A stretch of 62,191 bases of DNA from positions 1 through 62,191 of the forward strand of contig JAJBVL010000043.1 of the NCBI GenBank assembly GCA_020859845.1, written 5' to 3'. Below the pieces are notes generated by a model, which saw only the letters and a list, made by a program, of their open reading frames with translations, was not told where the DNA came from and did no database searches. A program made the translations under genes and the position numbers. This DNA is from Bacteroidales bacterium (GTDB taxonomy: Bacteria > Bacteroidota > Bacteroidia > Bacteroidales > Muribaculaceae). How positions within the stretch are numbered: position 1 is the stretch's first letter; every line of letters starts with the position of its first letter. Positions 43,093 through 53,100 of this stretch are shown one piece after another.

Positions 43093-44538
43093 TTACTTTT
43101 TAGCCTTTTGGCCGCGAGCAAAGCCTATCTGTGAGCGCACACAGCGAAATCCTATGTAGGAGCGCTGTTCGTTTTGATATTCCCACATGCGGAGGTCGGA
43201 GCGTATGTTGTGAGCCACGTCCTTCCAGGAGCCGCCGCGCACTATCTTGCGCTTCATCTTATAGGGATCCTCCATTGCGGCATCGTAGCGATATTCAGGA
43301 TTGAGGTCGCTGGTCAGGGTGGAGACACTTTCGGTAAAGGCCGTGGAGGTCCATTCGCTGACGTTGCCTGCCATGTCGTAAAGACCAAAGTCGTTGGGGG
43401 AGTAGGTCCCCACTTTTGCCGTAATCACATGGCCGTCTTGCACATAGTTGCCTTCCTGAGGCTTGAAGTTGGCGTAGAAGCAACCTTTTTCCTCGGTCAG
43501 TGGCAGGTCGCCTTCCCAAGGATACTTGTTGTCGCTCACACCGGCGCGGGCTGCAAATTCCCACTCGGCCTCTGTGGGCAAGCGATAAGGCTCAATGTAG
43601 ACGCCCTCGCGCCCTATGGAGCGGCGCAGGAAGTCGGTGCGCCAGTTGCAGTAGGCGTTGGCCTGCTCCCAGCTTACGCCCACCACTGGATAGTCGTTGT
43701 AGCCGCCGTGTGAGAAATACATGCGCATGTAAGGCTCGTTGTAGGCGTTGTCAAAGTCGTTGATCCATGCCGTCGTGTCGGGATACACGTTTACTATATA
43801 TGTGTTGACAAAGTCGTAGTCGCCCGTCAGTCGGCGGGTGATTGTGCGGCGCTGGATCACACCGTTGTCGTCGATGTATGCAGTGTCTTTCGAGATCATG
43901 GGGTCGTCGGTGGGGGTAGGGCGGTCGGTGTTGTAGTCGCGACGCTCGCGGTTCACGCGGTTTTTGCGCTTGGCGGCCTCGGTGTGATTGTAGATCTCGT
44001 AGCGATAGTTGAGCTGCTCGTGGTCGAGTTCGCGGGCGCCGGTGATGGGGTTGGTGCGATACACGCTCTCGATGGCCCTCTGCTCATCCTCGTCGGGGTT
44101 GCGCCAAGGTATGGCTTTGCTCCAGTTGAGGCGTGGCGTGATGGGGTTGCCCTCGCGGTCTTCCTCTATCTTATATTCTTCGTTGCCGCCATAGGCTGGG
44201 TCGGCCAGACGTTCGCGGATGATGCTGTCGCGCACCCAGAACACAAACTGTTTGTATTTCGCGTTGGTGACCTCCGTCTCGTCCATCCAGAAGGCATCCA
44301 CCGACACTCCACGAGCGTCGGCTCTGAGGCCCCAGAGACTGTCGGCCTCTTGTGGACCAGCCTTGATGCTCCCTCTTGACACGAGCACCATGCCATAAGG
44401 CGTAGGTTCTGACCAAGTAGGGGCGGGGACACCTGTCACTTCGCCGCCGTTGGCGCTGCTGTAGCTACCCGAGGCACACGAAGAGAGCAGCGCGAGAGCC
44501 ATCAGTGAGCTCCCCGCCAGGTTGAGATATTTCTTCAT
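43093..44538 (-). CDS. porK: T9SS lipoprotein PorK/GldK
   Basis: 481 residues from the ATG at 44538, which opens a lipoprotein signal (LMALALLSSC). The rest is an FGE-sulfatase-like domain: SFWMDETEVTNAKYKQFVFWVRD-like region at about 90, VVGVSWEQANAYCNWR, YRLPTEAEWEFAARAG, YDMAGNVSEWTSTAF and RGGSWKD near the end. PorK forms the outer-membrane-bound ring with PorN. Other in-frame starts (ATG 44556, GTG 44595) would add 6-19 residues before the signal. It follows porP directly. Confidence 0.95.
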   Translation of the reverse strand: MKKYLNLAGSSLMALALLSSCASGSYSSANGGEVTGVPAPTWSEPTPYGMVLVSRGSIKAGPQEADSLWGLRADARGVSVDAFWMDETEVTNAKYKQFVFWVRDSIIRERLADPAYGGNEEYKIEEDREGNPITPRLNWSKAIPWRNPDEDEQRAIESVYRTNPITGARELDHEQLNYRYEIYNHTEAAKRKNRVNRERRDYNTDRPTPTDDPMISKDTAYIDDNGVIQRRTITRRLTGDYDFVNTYIVNVYPDTTAWINDFDNAYNEPYMRMYFSHGGYNDYPVVGVSWEQANAYCNWRTDFLRRSIGREGVYIEPYRLPTEAEWEFAARAGVSDNKYPWEGDLPLTEEKGCFYANFKPQEGNYVQDGHVITAKVGTYSPNDFGLYDMAGNVSEWTSTAFTESVSTLTSDLNPEYRYDAAMEDPYKMKRKIVRGGSWKDVAHNIRSDLRMWEYQNEQRSYIGFRCVRSQIGFARGQKAKK

Positions 44539-44591
44539 TGTCTTGCTGCACTGCATTGTATCTTGTCTGTGTGTAGTGGTGGTTGATTGGT

Positions 44592-45623
44592 TCACATTAT
44601 GCGTATGCTCTTATGCTTATGGTTGTTTTTCTCGCCAAAGTTGATCTTCATGCTGTAGCCAGCGTATATTTCGTGGCTACCGCTGCTGGCCTTGGCGATA
44701 TCGGTGGTGGGATAGTCGTAGCTATAGCCAAGAAAGAAGCCACGATATTCGGCCCCGAGGGTCACTATCACGGCGTCGTCAAAGCGATAACCCACGCCCG
44801 CGGTCAAAAATTTGTTGTACCTGAGTCGGCAGTTGAGCTCTACGCGTGTAAACGTAAATGTAGTCTTTGCCATCAAGGATGGCATCACTTCAAATAACGT
44901 ATTTTTCCAAGGAATATTGCCTCCCGCCATGAAATAGAGCGTGGGGTCGGCCTTGAAGGTATAGTATTTAGCCTCGCCATTCTCGTCGGTGCCCCCGCTC
45001 ACAGTGCCTCCGCTTTCGCTCTGAAACTTTATAGAGGGCCCGTTGAGATGCGTGCACGATATGCCAGCCCACCATCCTTTCTTATGGGTGAAAAACACTC
45101 CCAGCCCCAAGTCCAATGCCGTGCCGCTCACGTCGGTGGTGGGGATGGCTTCGTCGGTGGATGAGGAGGTCTCGTCGTCGCTGTCGCCGGGGAGATACAC
45201 CTTGCTTCCCTTAAAGCCTTCGTTGAGGATGCCTATGCGGAGAGCAGGGGTCAGTTCGCCCCCCAGGAGTTTCAGTTTCCATCCCAGCTGGAGGCCTGCC
45301 GTCAGATTGTCATAGAGGCCCATGCTCTCTTGCTCTACCACCACGCCCACTCCTATCTTGAAGCGGCTGATGGCTATGGGCATGTCGGCCACGCCCAGAA
45401 AGGTCTTTGGAGCGTTGTCGATACCCACCCATTGCAGGCGCGAGCCTGCGCGTATGCGCAGCAGGTCGGTGAGACCCACGGCCCCAGGGTTGTAGTAGGC
45501 TGGCACCTCATAGTATTGCGACAACTGAGCGTCTACCTGGCCCATCATCGATGGCGCGGCAATGGCCAGCATCACGAGGCTAAGCCCGTAGCGGTGGAGT
45601 AGGGAGGCAAGGCGGCGTGTCAT
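44592..45623 (-). CDS. porP: T9SS outer-membrane protein PorP/SprF
   Basis: 343 residues with a signal peptide ending near APSMMGQ. The PorP/SprF signature QVDAQLSQYYEVPAYYNPGAVG follows cleavage, then a barrel with about fourteen strands ending in GSHEIYAGYSMKINFG. PorP-type proteins link the T9SS to surface or adhesin proteins. An Asp/Ser-rich loop (GDSDDETSSSTDEA, about residue 150) is a likely surface loop. Its ATG overlaps the porT stop (ATGA), so the two are coupled. Confidence 0.93.
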   Translation of the reverse strand: MTRRLASLLHRYGLSLVMLAIAAPSMMGQVDAQLSQYYEVPAYYNPGAVGLTDLLRIRAGSRLQWVGIDNAPKTFLGVADMPIAISRFKIGVGVVVEQESMGLYDNLTAGLQLGWKLKLLGGELTPALRIGILNEGFKGSKVYLPGDSDDETSSSTDEAIPTTDVSGTALDLGLGVFFTHKKGWWAGISCTHLNGPSIKFQSESGGTVSGGTDENGEAKYYTFKADPTLYFMAGGNIPWKNTLFEVMPSLMAKTTFTFTRVELNCRLRYNKFLTAGVGYRFDDAVIVTLGAEYRGFFLGYSYDYPTTDIAKASSGSHEIYAGYSMKINFGEKNNHKHKSIRIM

Positions 45624-46372
45624 TCGAAGTAGAAGGTTAAGACTACCATCTGCGAGACGGCCTTGGTGAGCGATTGGGTGATCTTGAGAGTCTGGGCGTC
45701 GTCTTCAAGGTCGGGACGGTCGTGGCATATCACGTCGCGCAGCCCGAAGCAAAACTTCAGCTCCGGGCATAGTTTGAAGAAGGGGAGGTAGAAGTCGCAG
45801 CCAAACCCCACGGTCAGGTATACGTCGCTCTTCTGCAGCTTCAGGAAGTCGCGTCCACCCTTGGCCACGTCAAAGGCTGGCATCACGCCACCCACCAGAT
45901 AGGGCCGCAGATTGCGAAATCGCAGCGCTGAATACTTCAGGTCGAGCGGCAACACCACAAAGGTCGACTTCACGTTTTGGCTCGTCTCTCCCCCCAGGGT
46001 GGTATCCACCATCTTCACCTTGCGGCTGCCAAAGTACATGCCGGGAGAGAAACGCAGGTTTAGGTAGTTGTTGAGGCGAAAGTCGATGAGGCCGTTGACA
46101 CAAAAGCCTGGCGAGAAGTCGGGCTGGTCCATAAACCATGTTTCACCGTCGGCTGTGACAAATCCGTTGTGCACGAAGCGTAGGTCCATAGTGTTCAAGC
46201 CCACCGAGAAGCCGAGGTGCCAAGGGCGCCCATCGGCGTATGGGCGGTTGAGGACGCGGTCGTTGAGTCGCCGCTGCGCCTCCGTCGCCGTCGGGAAGAT
46301 GGCCGCAAAGACTATGGTGAGCCCCAGGGCTATGGTGCGTACTATGTGGGTGTGATATTGACGTGGTCTCAT
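45620..46372 (-). CDS. porT: T9SS protein PorT
   Basis: 250 residues with a signal peptide (TIALGLTIVFAAIFPTATEAQ). Conserved PorT blocks are HLGFSVGLNTMDLRF, FSPGFCVNGLIDFRLNNYLNLRFSPGMYFG, VLPLDLKYSALRFRNLRPYLVGG, and a last strand MVVLTFYFE. An eight-stranded outer-membrane barrel required for T9SS export. It heads this operon, whereas in P. gingivalis porT lies apart from porP-N. No clear promoter is seen in the 170 bases upstream. Confidence 0.88.
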   Translation of the reverse strand: MRPRQYHTHIVRTIALGLTIVFAAIFPTATEAQRRLNDRVLNRPYADGRPWHLGFSVGLNTMDLRFVHNGFVTADGETWFMDQPDFSPGFCVNGLIDFRLNNYLNLRFSPGMYFGSRKVKMVDTTLGGETSQNVKSTFVVLPLDLKYSALRFRNLRPYLVGGVMPAFDVAKGGRDFLKLQKSDVYLTVGFGCDFYLPFFKLCPELKFCFGLRDVICHDRPDLEDDAQTLKITQSLTKAVSQMVVLTFYFE

Positions 46373-46544
46373 ACAATAAGGATAACGTAGCCCGGCGGGC
46401 GATTATTGCCCTCCGGAAGCTTTGGGAGAGGTGGGATGTGTGAAAATGTGTGTAATTTTTGGGCCGTCAAAGGAGTAAAGGTTAAAAGAGGTTAAACTGA
46501 CGAAATTTTTTATGTTTTATAGCATGGTTTTAAAATATTGTCCT

Positions 46545-46622
46545 TACCTTTGCATCAGTTTTTCATGGTATTAGATTTAAGGTAAGAAGATTATTCGTCG
46601 TGATGACGAGTAATTTTTTTTT
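46545..46622 (+). ncRNA. Short terminated transcript with a six-codon leader frame
   Basis: TACCTTTG at 46545-46552 is a perfect -7 box, though no TTTG is at the right distance upstream. An ATG at 46565 opens the frame MVLDLR, ending in TAA at 46583-46585. Five bases later an intrinsic terminator forms: ATTATTCGTC (46590-46599) pairs with GACGAGTAAT (46605-46614, one G-T pair), then eight T. The product would be about 65 bases. It is either a small RNA or a transcription attenuator for the porin gene, since a ribosome at the TAA would cover the left arm of the terminator. It lies in the 324-base gap between porT and the porin gene; I see nothing else there except the porin promoter. Confidence 0.55.
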
Positions 46623-46656
46623 GTGCCTACCTGAGAGGCTCTTCCCGAGGCCTAAA

Positions 46657-46688
46657 TTTGTGGGAAAAGAAAGTAATAGCTAACTTTG
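46657..46688 (+). promoter_or_regulatory. Promoter of the putative porin gene
   Basis: TTTG (46657-46660), 20 bases, TAACTTTG (46681-46688), a full consensus match. The start codon is eight bases beyond. The TTTG lies inside GGCCTAAATTTGTG (46649-46662), which differs by one base from the half-palindrome GGCCTAACTTTGTG at the DUF4143 ATPase promoter at 60.7 kb. Confidence 0.82.
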
Positions 46689-46696
46689 CACGCGTA

Positions 46697-48793
46697 ATGA
46701 CACCACGTTCTTCACATATCTTCATCTTCCGTCTCCTTTGCTCCTCCCTCTTGTTGGTGGCCACTCTGATGGTGGCCACGGCTCAGACACGTCCATCGGG
46801 GCGCAGTATGGGAGAGCGGCCAAGTGGCGCTCCTTCGTCGGCTACCGACGATGAATCCACACGTTCGTCCAAGAAGAAGGACTACGTGGTTCCCTCCACT
46901 GCCTGGGAGTTGCTGGAGCCTCTGGGCCTTCACGAAGCGGCCACTATCGACACTCTGCTATATAATTATTATCGTCAGTCGATACCGTCGCAGGTGTCAA
47001 ATGCCTATGCTTCCACAGGCAATCTGGGGGCCGAGGGCCTTAACATGCTCTTCTTTGAGCGCAAACCTATGAGCGACTTTTTCTTCCGCGATGCTCTCCG
47101 GGCATGGTTGCCTCAGTTGGGTCAGCATAAGTTCTACAACACTGGCATCCCGATGACCCTCATGAGCTACAACACCTCCGGGGGCCGCGACAACGAGCAG
47201 AGCCGACTGCAGGCCGACTTTTCGGGCAACTTCAACGCCCGCGCCCAGATAGGGGCGATGCTCGACTATCTCTACTCCAAGGGCAGCTATGAGTATCAGG
47301 CGGTGAAAAATCTCACGTGGGGCCTCTCGGGCTCGTATATGGGCGACCGCTACGAGATGCAGACGTTTTTCAACCACTACAACAGCCTCAACAAGGAGAA
47401 TGGTGGTATTACCGACGACCTTTATATCACCAATCCTGCAGTGCTGCAAGGGGGTACCCCCACCATTAATCCCAAGTCGATACCCACGCGCCTCACGGCG
47501 GCTCACAATCGTCTGCGCGGCGAGGAGTTTTATCTCAACCAGCGCTACAAGGTGGGTTATTGGCATGAGGAGCCGCCGAGCGACTCCATCCCTGGCGACA
47601 CTTTGCCCCATTACACGTATATCCCAGTGTCGAGCTTCATCTGGACGCTCAACTATATCGACTCCAAGCATAAGTTTCTCAATACCTCGGCGTCCGAGGG
47701 CGCGGAGTTTTGGGAGAATCATTATCTGAGCGCTACTGGCACCGACGACTCCTCGGAATACTCCACCCTGACCAACACCTTCGGCATCTCGCTGCTCGAG
47801 GGCTTCCATAAGTATGCCAAGGCAGGCCTCGCTGCTTATATCACCCATCAACTACGGCGCTACACCCAGCCCGTCGACTCCATCCCCATCTCGGGCGCTG
47901 ACCGCCCCGAGGACCTTACGCCCTATCCTCTGGAGCAAAAGCTCGCCCACAAGACGTCGCAAAACCTTGTGTGGGTAGGCGCGCAGCTCACCAAGCAGCG
48001 CGGCACCCTCTTGCGCTACGACATCACGGGCCAGATAGGTATCGCAGGCCCTGTAGCAGCCGATGTGAGGGTTGATGGCAAGGTGATGACGCGCCTCCCG
48101 TTGCTGGGCGACTCCATCGACTTCACTTGGTATGGCACGTTCTCCAACGAAGAAGCTCCCTTCCTCACCAAGGAATATGTCTCCAACCACTTCATCTGGC
48201 AAAACGACTTTGGCAAGGTGCGTCGTCTGCGTCTTGGCGGCGAGTTGACGCTTCCCTGGACCAAGACATATCTCAACGTGGGCGTGGAGAACCTCCAAAA
48301 CTATATCTACTTTGGCCCTGACTGCACCCCAGTGCAGAAGGGGGGCAATGTGCAGGTGTTTAGCGCCACGCTGCGTCAAAACCTGCGCGCTGGCGTCCTC
48401 CACTGGAACAACACGTTGACCTACCAGACCTCGAGCGACGATGCCGTCATCCCACTGCCCAAACTCGCCGTCTACTCCAATCTCTTCTTGCTCTTCAAGG
48501 TGGCCGGGGTGCTCGACGTGCAGTTTGGCGTCGACTGCGACTACTATACCCGCTATTACGCTCCCGGCTATCAGCCAGCCACGATGAGCTTCTACAACCA
48601 GCGCACCACCGAGGTGGGCAATTATCCCTTCATGAACGTCTACGCCAACATGAAGCTGAGCAAGACCCGTTTCTACGTGCTCTTCTCCCACGTCAACCAG
48701 GGCATGGGCGACAAAAACTACTTCGCCCTCCCTCACTATCCCATGAACCCCCGCCGCTTCCAAATCGGCCTCTCCATCGACTTCTCCGACTAA
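46697..48793 (+). CDS. Putative porin (Bacteroidetes type)
   Basis: 698 residues from the ATG at 46697, fixed by the promoter and by a signal peptide (FRLLCSSLLLVATLMVATAQ). A Pro/Ser-rich linker is followed by a long region of amphipathic strands matching the Bacteroidetes putative-porin family (PF14121, from memory): FFERKPMSDFFFRDALRAWLP, NTSGGRDNEQSRLQADFSGNFN, LTWGLSGSYMGDRYEMQTFFNHYNSLN-type turns, and a C-terminal strand RRFQIGLSIDFSD. It should form an outer-membrane pore. Divergent from the T9SS operon. Confidence 0.85.
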   Translation: MTPRSSHIFIFRLLCSSLLLVATLMVATAQTRPSGRSMGERPSGAPSSATDDESTRSSKKKDYVVPSTAWELLEPLGLHEAATIDTLLYNYYRQSIPSQVSNAYASTGNLGAEGLNMLFFERKPMSDFFFRDALRAWLPQLGQHKFYNTGIPMTLMSYNTSGGRDNEQSRLQADFSGNFNARAQIGAMLDYLYSKGSYEYQAVKNLTWGLSGSYMGDRYEMQTFFNHYNSLNKENGGITDDLYITNPAVLQGGTPTINPKSIPTRLTAAHNRLRGEEFYLNQRYKVGYWHEEPPSDSIPGDTLPHYTYIPVSSFIWTLNYIDSKHKFLNTSASEGAEFWENHYLSATGTDDSSEYSTLTNTFGISLLEGFHKYAKAGLAAYITHQLRRYTQPVDSIPISGADRPEDLTPYPLEQKLAHKTSQNLVWVGAQLTKQRGTLLRYDITGQIGIAGPVAADVRVDGKVMTRLPLLGDSIDFTWYGTFSNEEAPFLTKEYVSNHFIWQNDFGKVRRLRLGGELTLPWTKTYLNVGVENLQNYIYFGPDCTPVQKGGNVQVFSATLRQNLRAGVLHWNNTLTYQTSSDDAVIPLPKLAVYSNLFLLFKVAGVLDVQFGVDCDYYTRYYAPGYQPATMSFYNQRTTEVGNYPFMNVYANMKLSKTRFYVLFSHVNQGMGDKNYFALPHYPMNPRRFQIGLSIDFSD

Positions 48794-48810
48794 GTCCCCC
48801 CGCCTCCTCA

Positions 48811-48945
48811 GAATCCCTTCGGGATTCTTCCAAATAGCCACGGATGCCGCCCCACACCCAATGAATCCCAGCGGGATTCTTTCAAATAGCCATGATTGCC
48901 GCACCCCCACTCCTGGATCCCGTAGGGATTCTTTCAAATAGCCAC
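48811..48945. repeat. Three hairpin repeats with a 52-bp period
   Basis: Hairpins GAATCCC-TTC-GGGATTC (48811), GAATCCC-AGC-GGGATTC (48863) and GGATCCC-GTA-GGGATTC (48915) start exactly 52 bases apart. Each is followed by TTCAAATAGCCA, and less conserved Pro-codon-like C-rich filler separates them. The loop bases vary while the stems are kept, so the structure is conserved rather than the sequence. The first may also terminate the porin transcript. Confidence 0.85.
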
Positions 48946-48962
48946 ATTCCAGAACAACCCCT

Positions 48963-48994
48963 ATTGGATTTTTGGAATAAATAATTTATTTTTG
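48963..48994 (+). promoter_or_regulatory. Probable promoter of the AAA-ATPase-like gene
   Basis: ATTG (48963-48966), 20 bases, TATTTTTG (48987-48994). One change in the upstream box. The start codon at 49020 is 25 bases downstream. Confidence 0.6.
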
Positions 48995-49019
48995 CCGTAT
49001 AATCAAGAAAACGACCACT

Positions 49020-50171
49020 ATGGGAAGATTTATTGATATAGGCAACAAGGACTTCAGCGACGCTGTTGCCGATACGTATGTAGACAAGACGAAACTCATC
49101 CCTGCCATCAACTCCACTTTGAGGACTCAAGCTAGAATGAGTTGCGTCACTCGCTGCCGCCGCTTTGGCAAGTCGATGGCAGCCTCGATGCTCTGTGCCT
49201 ACTACGACAAGTCGTGCTCTTCGCGTGAGCTCTTCCGTGGTCTTGCCGTGGAGAGCGACCCCTCTTTTCAACACCACCTCAATCGGTATCGAGTGATCTT
49301 CCTCTCAATGTCTGACCTTATCTCCAAATATGGCCACGACCCTGAAATAATAGAGAAGATACAGGCCGACATCATGGAGGATGTAAGGAGGGTATTTCCC
49401 GAGGTGGAGCTGGAGCCCAGAGATGACTTAATGGACCTCCTCTTGAGTATCGCTACTGAAAAGGGCGAAGAGTTTGTTATGGTTATTGACGAATGGGACG
49501 CCATCTGCCGTGAATTTGCCGATGAGTCAGTTATGGACCGCTACGTCAACTGGCTACGGCGTCTATTTAAGGGAGTAAATACAAGCCGTGTCTTCGCAGG
49601 AGCTTATATTACCGGCATCCTTCCTATCAAGAAATACAACACCGAGTCGGCTCTCAACAACTTCTGCGAGTACACAATGACAGCTCCAGGTAGATTGGCC
49701 CCTCACTTCGGTTTCACGGCTAAGGAAGTGAAGGCTCTCTGCGATCAGAGGGGATTCTCCTTTGAAGAGATGGAGCGTTGGTACGACGGCTATAGCATAG
49801 GCACGGAGCCGTCGATGTTCAACCCCAACTCGGTGATGCTTGCCCTTAGGAATGGGGTGTGTAGCAATTATTGGAGTGCCACGGGGGCCTTTGACCGAGT
49901 GGCCACTTACATTCAGATGAATTTCCAGGGACTAAAGGACGACATCATCGCCATGCTCGCAGGGGAAAGCCGTCCTGTGAGATACGTGCGTTTTGGCAAC
50001 GATATCAACATTATCAAGTCGAAGGACGATGTCTTGACAGTTCTTATCCACCTTGGATATTTATCCTATAATCCCGTGACACGCACCTGCCGTATTCCTA
50101 ACCTTGAGGTTATCAAAGCCCTTGAGGACTCAGCTACGACCGCCCCTTCAAGACCCACCAGTGCCACTTAG
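49020..50171 (+). pseudogene. AAA-ATPase-like/PD-(D/E)xK protein, 3' truncated
   Basis: 383 codons. The N-terminal 330 residues match the PF09820-type AAA-ATPase-like proteins of Bacteroidetes: YVDKTKLI, RCRRFGKSMAASML (Walker A), FVMVIDEWDAI (Walker B), VFAGAYITGILPIKK. A full protein has about 500-550 residues and ends in a PD-(D/E)xK domain with a conserved ELKW. Here the chain breaks off after CRIPNLEVIKALE and continues with a foreign Thr/Pro-rich tail of 14 residues. The nuclease half is gone. The break lies 40 bases before the restriction-modification gene, suggesting that gene's insertion removed it. Confidence 0.75.
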
Positions 50172-50190
50172 AGCGATAATAACCAAAGAT

Positions 50191-53100
50191 ATGACATTCA
50201 AAGACATTCTCAGCATATTCCGCTCAACATCTTTCACCGAGAAAGACAAGGGCACACGTTTTGAAAGAATCATAAAGAATTGGTTCAAGACCCACCCACG
50301 CTATTCCAACCTAACGGATGTATGGTTGTGGGAAGAGTTCCCAGCCAAGAAAGACTTTGGCGGCAAAGACATAGGTATCGACCTTGTGGCCAAGACCGAC
50401 ATGGGAGATTATTGGGCTATCCAATGCAAATGCTATGCCGAAGATGCGACCATCGATAAGCCCGCCGTTGATTCTTTCCTTTCAACATCCTCTAAGACAT
50501 TCACCGACCCATTCACCTATCAGACAACCAAGTTTTCTGATAGGTTTTGGGTTAGCACCACCAACAATTGGGGCGCTAATGCCGAGGAGGCTATTAAGAA
50601 TCAAGACCCTCCATTGCACCGTATCAACCTCTTTGACTTGGAGAGTTCATCGGTGGATTGGGAAAAACTTTACAACAACCATGAGGGTGTTGCCGCCCGT
50701 CAAGAGGGAAAACAACTCTTCAAGCACCAATTGGATGCAATCTCATCAGCATACAAGCACTATGAGCAAGAGGGCAACGATCGAGGCAAACTAATCATGG
50801 CTTGCGGCACGGGCAAGACATTCACATCCCTCCGACTTGTAGAGAATCTTCTTGGCAACAAGGGATTGGTTCTCTTCCTTGTGCCGTCAATCGCACTGTT
50901 GGGGCAAGCCCTCAACAGTTGGGCAGCTGATGCAAAGACCGACATCAAGGCTGTATGCGTATGCTCTGATTCAAAGGTGACAAGGAAGAAAAAATCCAAT
51001 GATTTTGACGATACCGAGGATGATATTGTTGATTTGGCGCTCCCAGCCTCAACCAATCCCACCACGGTAAAGAAACAAATCCTTCAATACAGAAACCATG
51101 ATGGTTTGACGGTGGTGTTCTCAACCTACCAATCCATTGAGGCAGTAAAGGAAGCCCAACAAGCCGTTCTAAAGGCAACCAATGGCGAGTATGGGGAATT
51201 CGACATGATAGTGTGCGACGAGGCTCACCGCACCACTGGAGTTAAGCTATCCGATAAGGATGAAAGCGAGTTCACCAAGGTACACGATAACGATTACATC
51301 AAGGGTGCCCGCAGACTTTATATGACCGCTACCCCACGCCTATATGGCGAATCGGCAAAGATTAAGGCAAGCCAAAAAAACTGCATTCTCTGTTCCATGG
51401 ATGATGAATCAATCTATGGCGATGAGTTCTATAGGATAGGATTCTCAGCTGCCGTCCAACAAGGCCTGCTCACTGACTACAAGGTGTTGGTGCTCACAGT
51501 GAATGAAGAGGATTTGCCCCAAACCATCCTTGACAAAGTTAAGGACACTGAACACAAGGAATTGAACTTTGACGATACCACCAAGCTGATTGGAGTTATC
51601 AATGGCTTGTCCAAGGTCATTCAAGGCGATGATGGCGTCACTTGGCAAACCGACCCATCAATCATGCACCGAGCAGTGGCATTCTGCAATTGCATAGGCG
51701 CGAGCGATGTTCCTGGCTCTTCAAAGAACGTTGCTGCCGTGTTCCCCAAGATTTCTGAAATGTATAAGGAATCATTGGATGCAGAACAGCAGAAGCGAGT
51801 GGTGACAGTTACCACGCGCCATATTGATGGCACTATGGATGCTCCCCAAAGGGAACAGATAATGTCATGGCTCAAGGAGGAATCCGAGAATCCCAATGAG
51901 TGCAAGGTGGTTTCCAATGTTCGTTGTCTTTCCGAGGGTATTGACGTGCCATCGCTCGATGCGGTGTTGTTCTTGTCGGCTCGCAACTCGCAAGTAGATG
52001 TGGTTCAATCCGTTGGTCGCGTAATGCGCTCATTCGGCAAAGGCACTGTAAATGAGAAGAAATACGGCTACATCATTATCCCCATCGTAGTTCCGTCTGA
52101 TGTAAAGCCAGAGGATGCGTTGAACAACAACAAGCTCTTTGATGTGGTTTGGCAGATTCTCAATGCCCTCCGCTCCCATGATGATAATTTCAATGCCAAG
52201 GTCAATCAGATTGCCCTCAACAAGAAGAAAAGCACCAAGGTGACTGTTGGCAAGGCTGGCTTCAAAATCGGCGCCAGCGCCCTCAATGGCAGCCAAGAGG
52301 AGATTGAGGCAAAGAAGATTGAGAATGAAGAGGTGGAGCGCCAACTCAACCTCCGATTTGGTGAGATGCAGAATGCGATTTATGCCAAGTTGGTGGAGAA
52401 ATGCGGCGACCGCCTATATTGGGAGAATTGGGCTACCCAAGTAGGCATAGTGGCTCAACGCCTTATAGAACGTATGACTCGCTTGGTAAAAACTGGCACT
52501 ACTCACAGACAAGAATTTGAAGCGTTTTTAAAGAGCCTCCAACACGACTTGAATCCTTCGGTTGACGAGGCGCAAGCTATTGAGATGCTTGCCCAGCATA
52601 TGATTACCCGGCCAGTGTTTGAAGCTCTGTTTGCAGATTATAGATTTGTAGAAAACAATTCGGTGAGCCGTTCGATGCAAAAGATGCTTGATCTAATGGA
52701 GGCTGAGGGCATGACTAAGGACACTGATATTCTTCGGAAGTTTTATGAGTCGGTGAAGATGAATGTCAGCGAGATAGACAATCTTGAAGGTAGACAGACC
52801 GTAATAAAGAATCTCTATGAGAAATTCTTCAAGGGCGCCTTCCCCCTGACAGTGGAAAAACTTGGCATTGTCTATACCCCCATTGAGTGTGTTGACTTTA
52901 TCCTACATTCGGTTGACCATTTGTTGAAGAAAGAGTTCAACACCTCTCTGACCGAAGAGAATGTGCATATCCTTGATCCATTCGTAGGCACTGGCACATT
53001 CATCACTCGATTGCTTCAGTCGGGCTTGATTCGCAAGGAGGATATGGAGCGCAAGTACCTCAACGAAATCCATTGCAATGAGATTGTGCTCTTGGCTTAC

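Noticed and set aside
47852-48937. Long antisense open frame of 361 codons opposite the porin gene
   Set aside because: It mirrors the codon structure of the porin gene on the other strand, shows no domain and spans the hairpin repeats. Similar long shadows oppose the M16, ftsK and murF/alr genes.
48811-48945. Possible three-repeat CRISPR (52-bp period)
   Set aside because: The filler between hairpins is partly similar and C-rich, only three units exist, and no cas genes are present.
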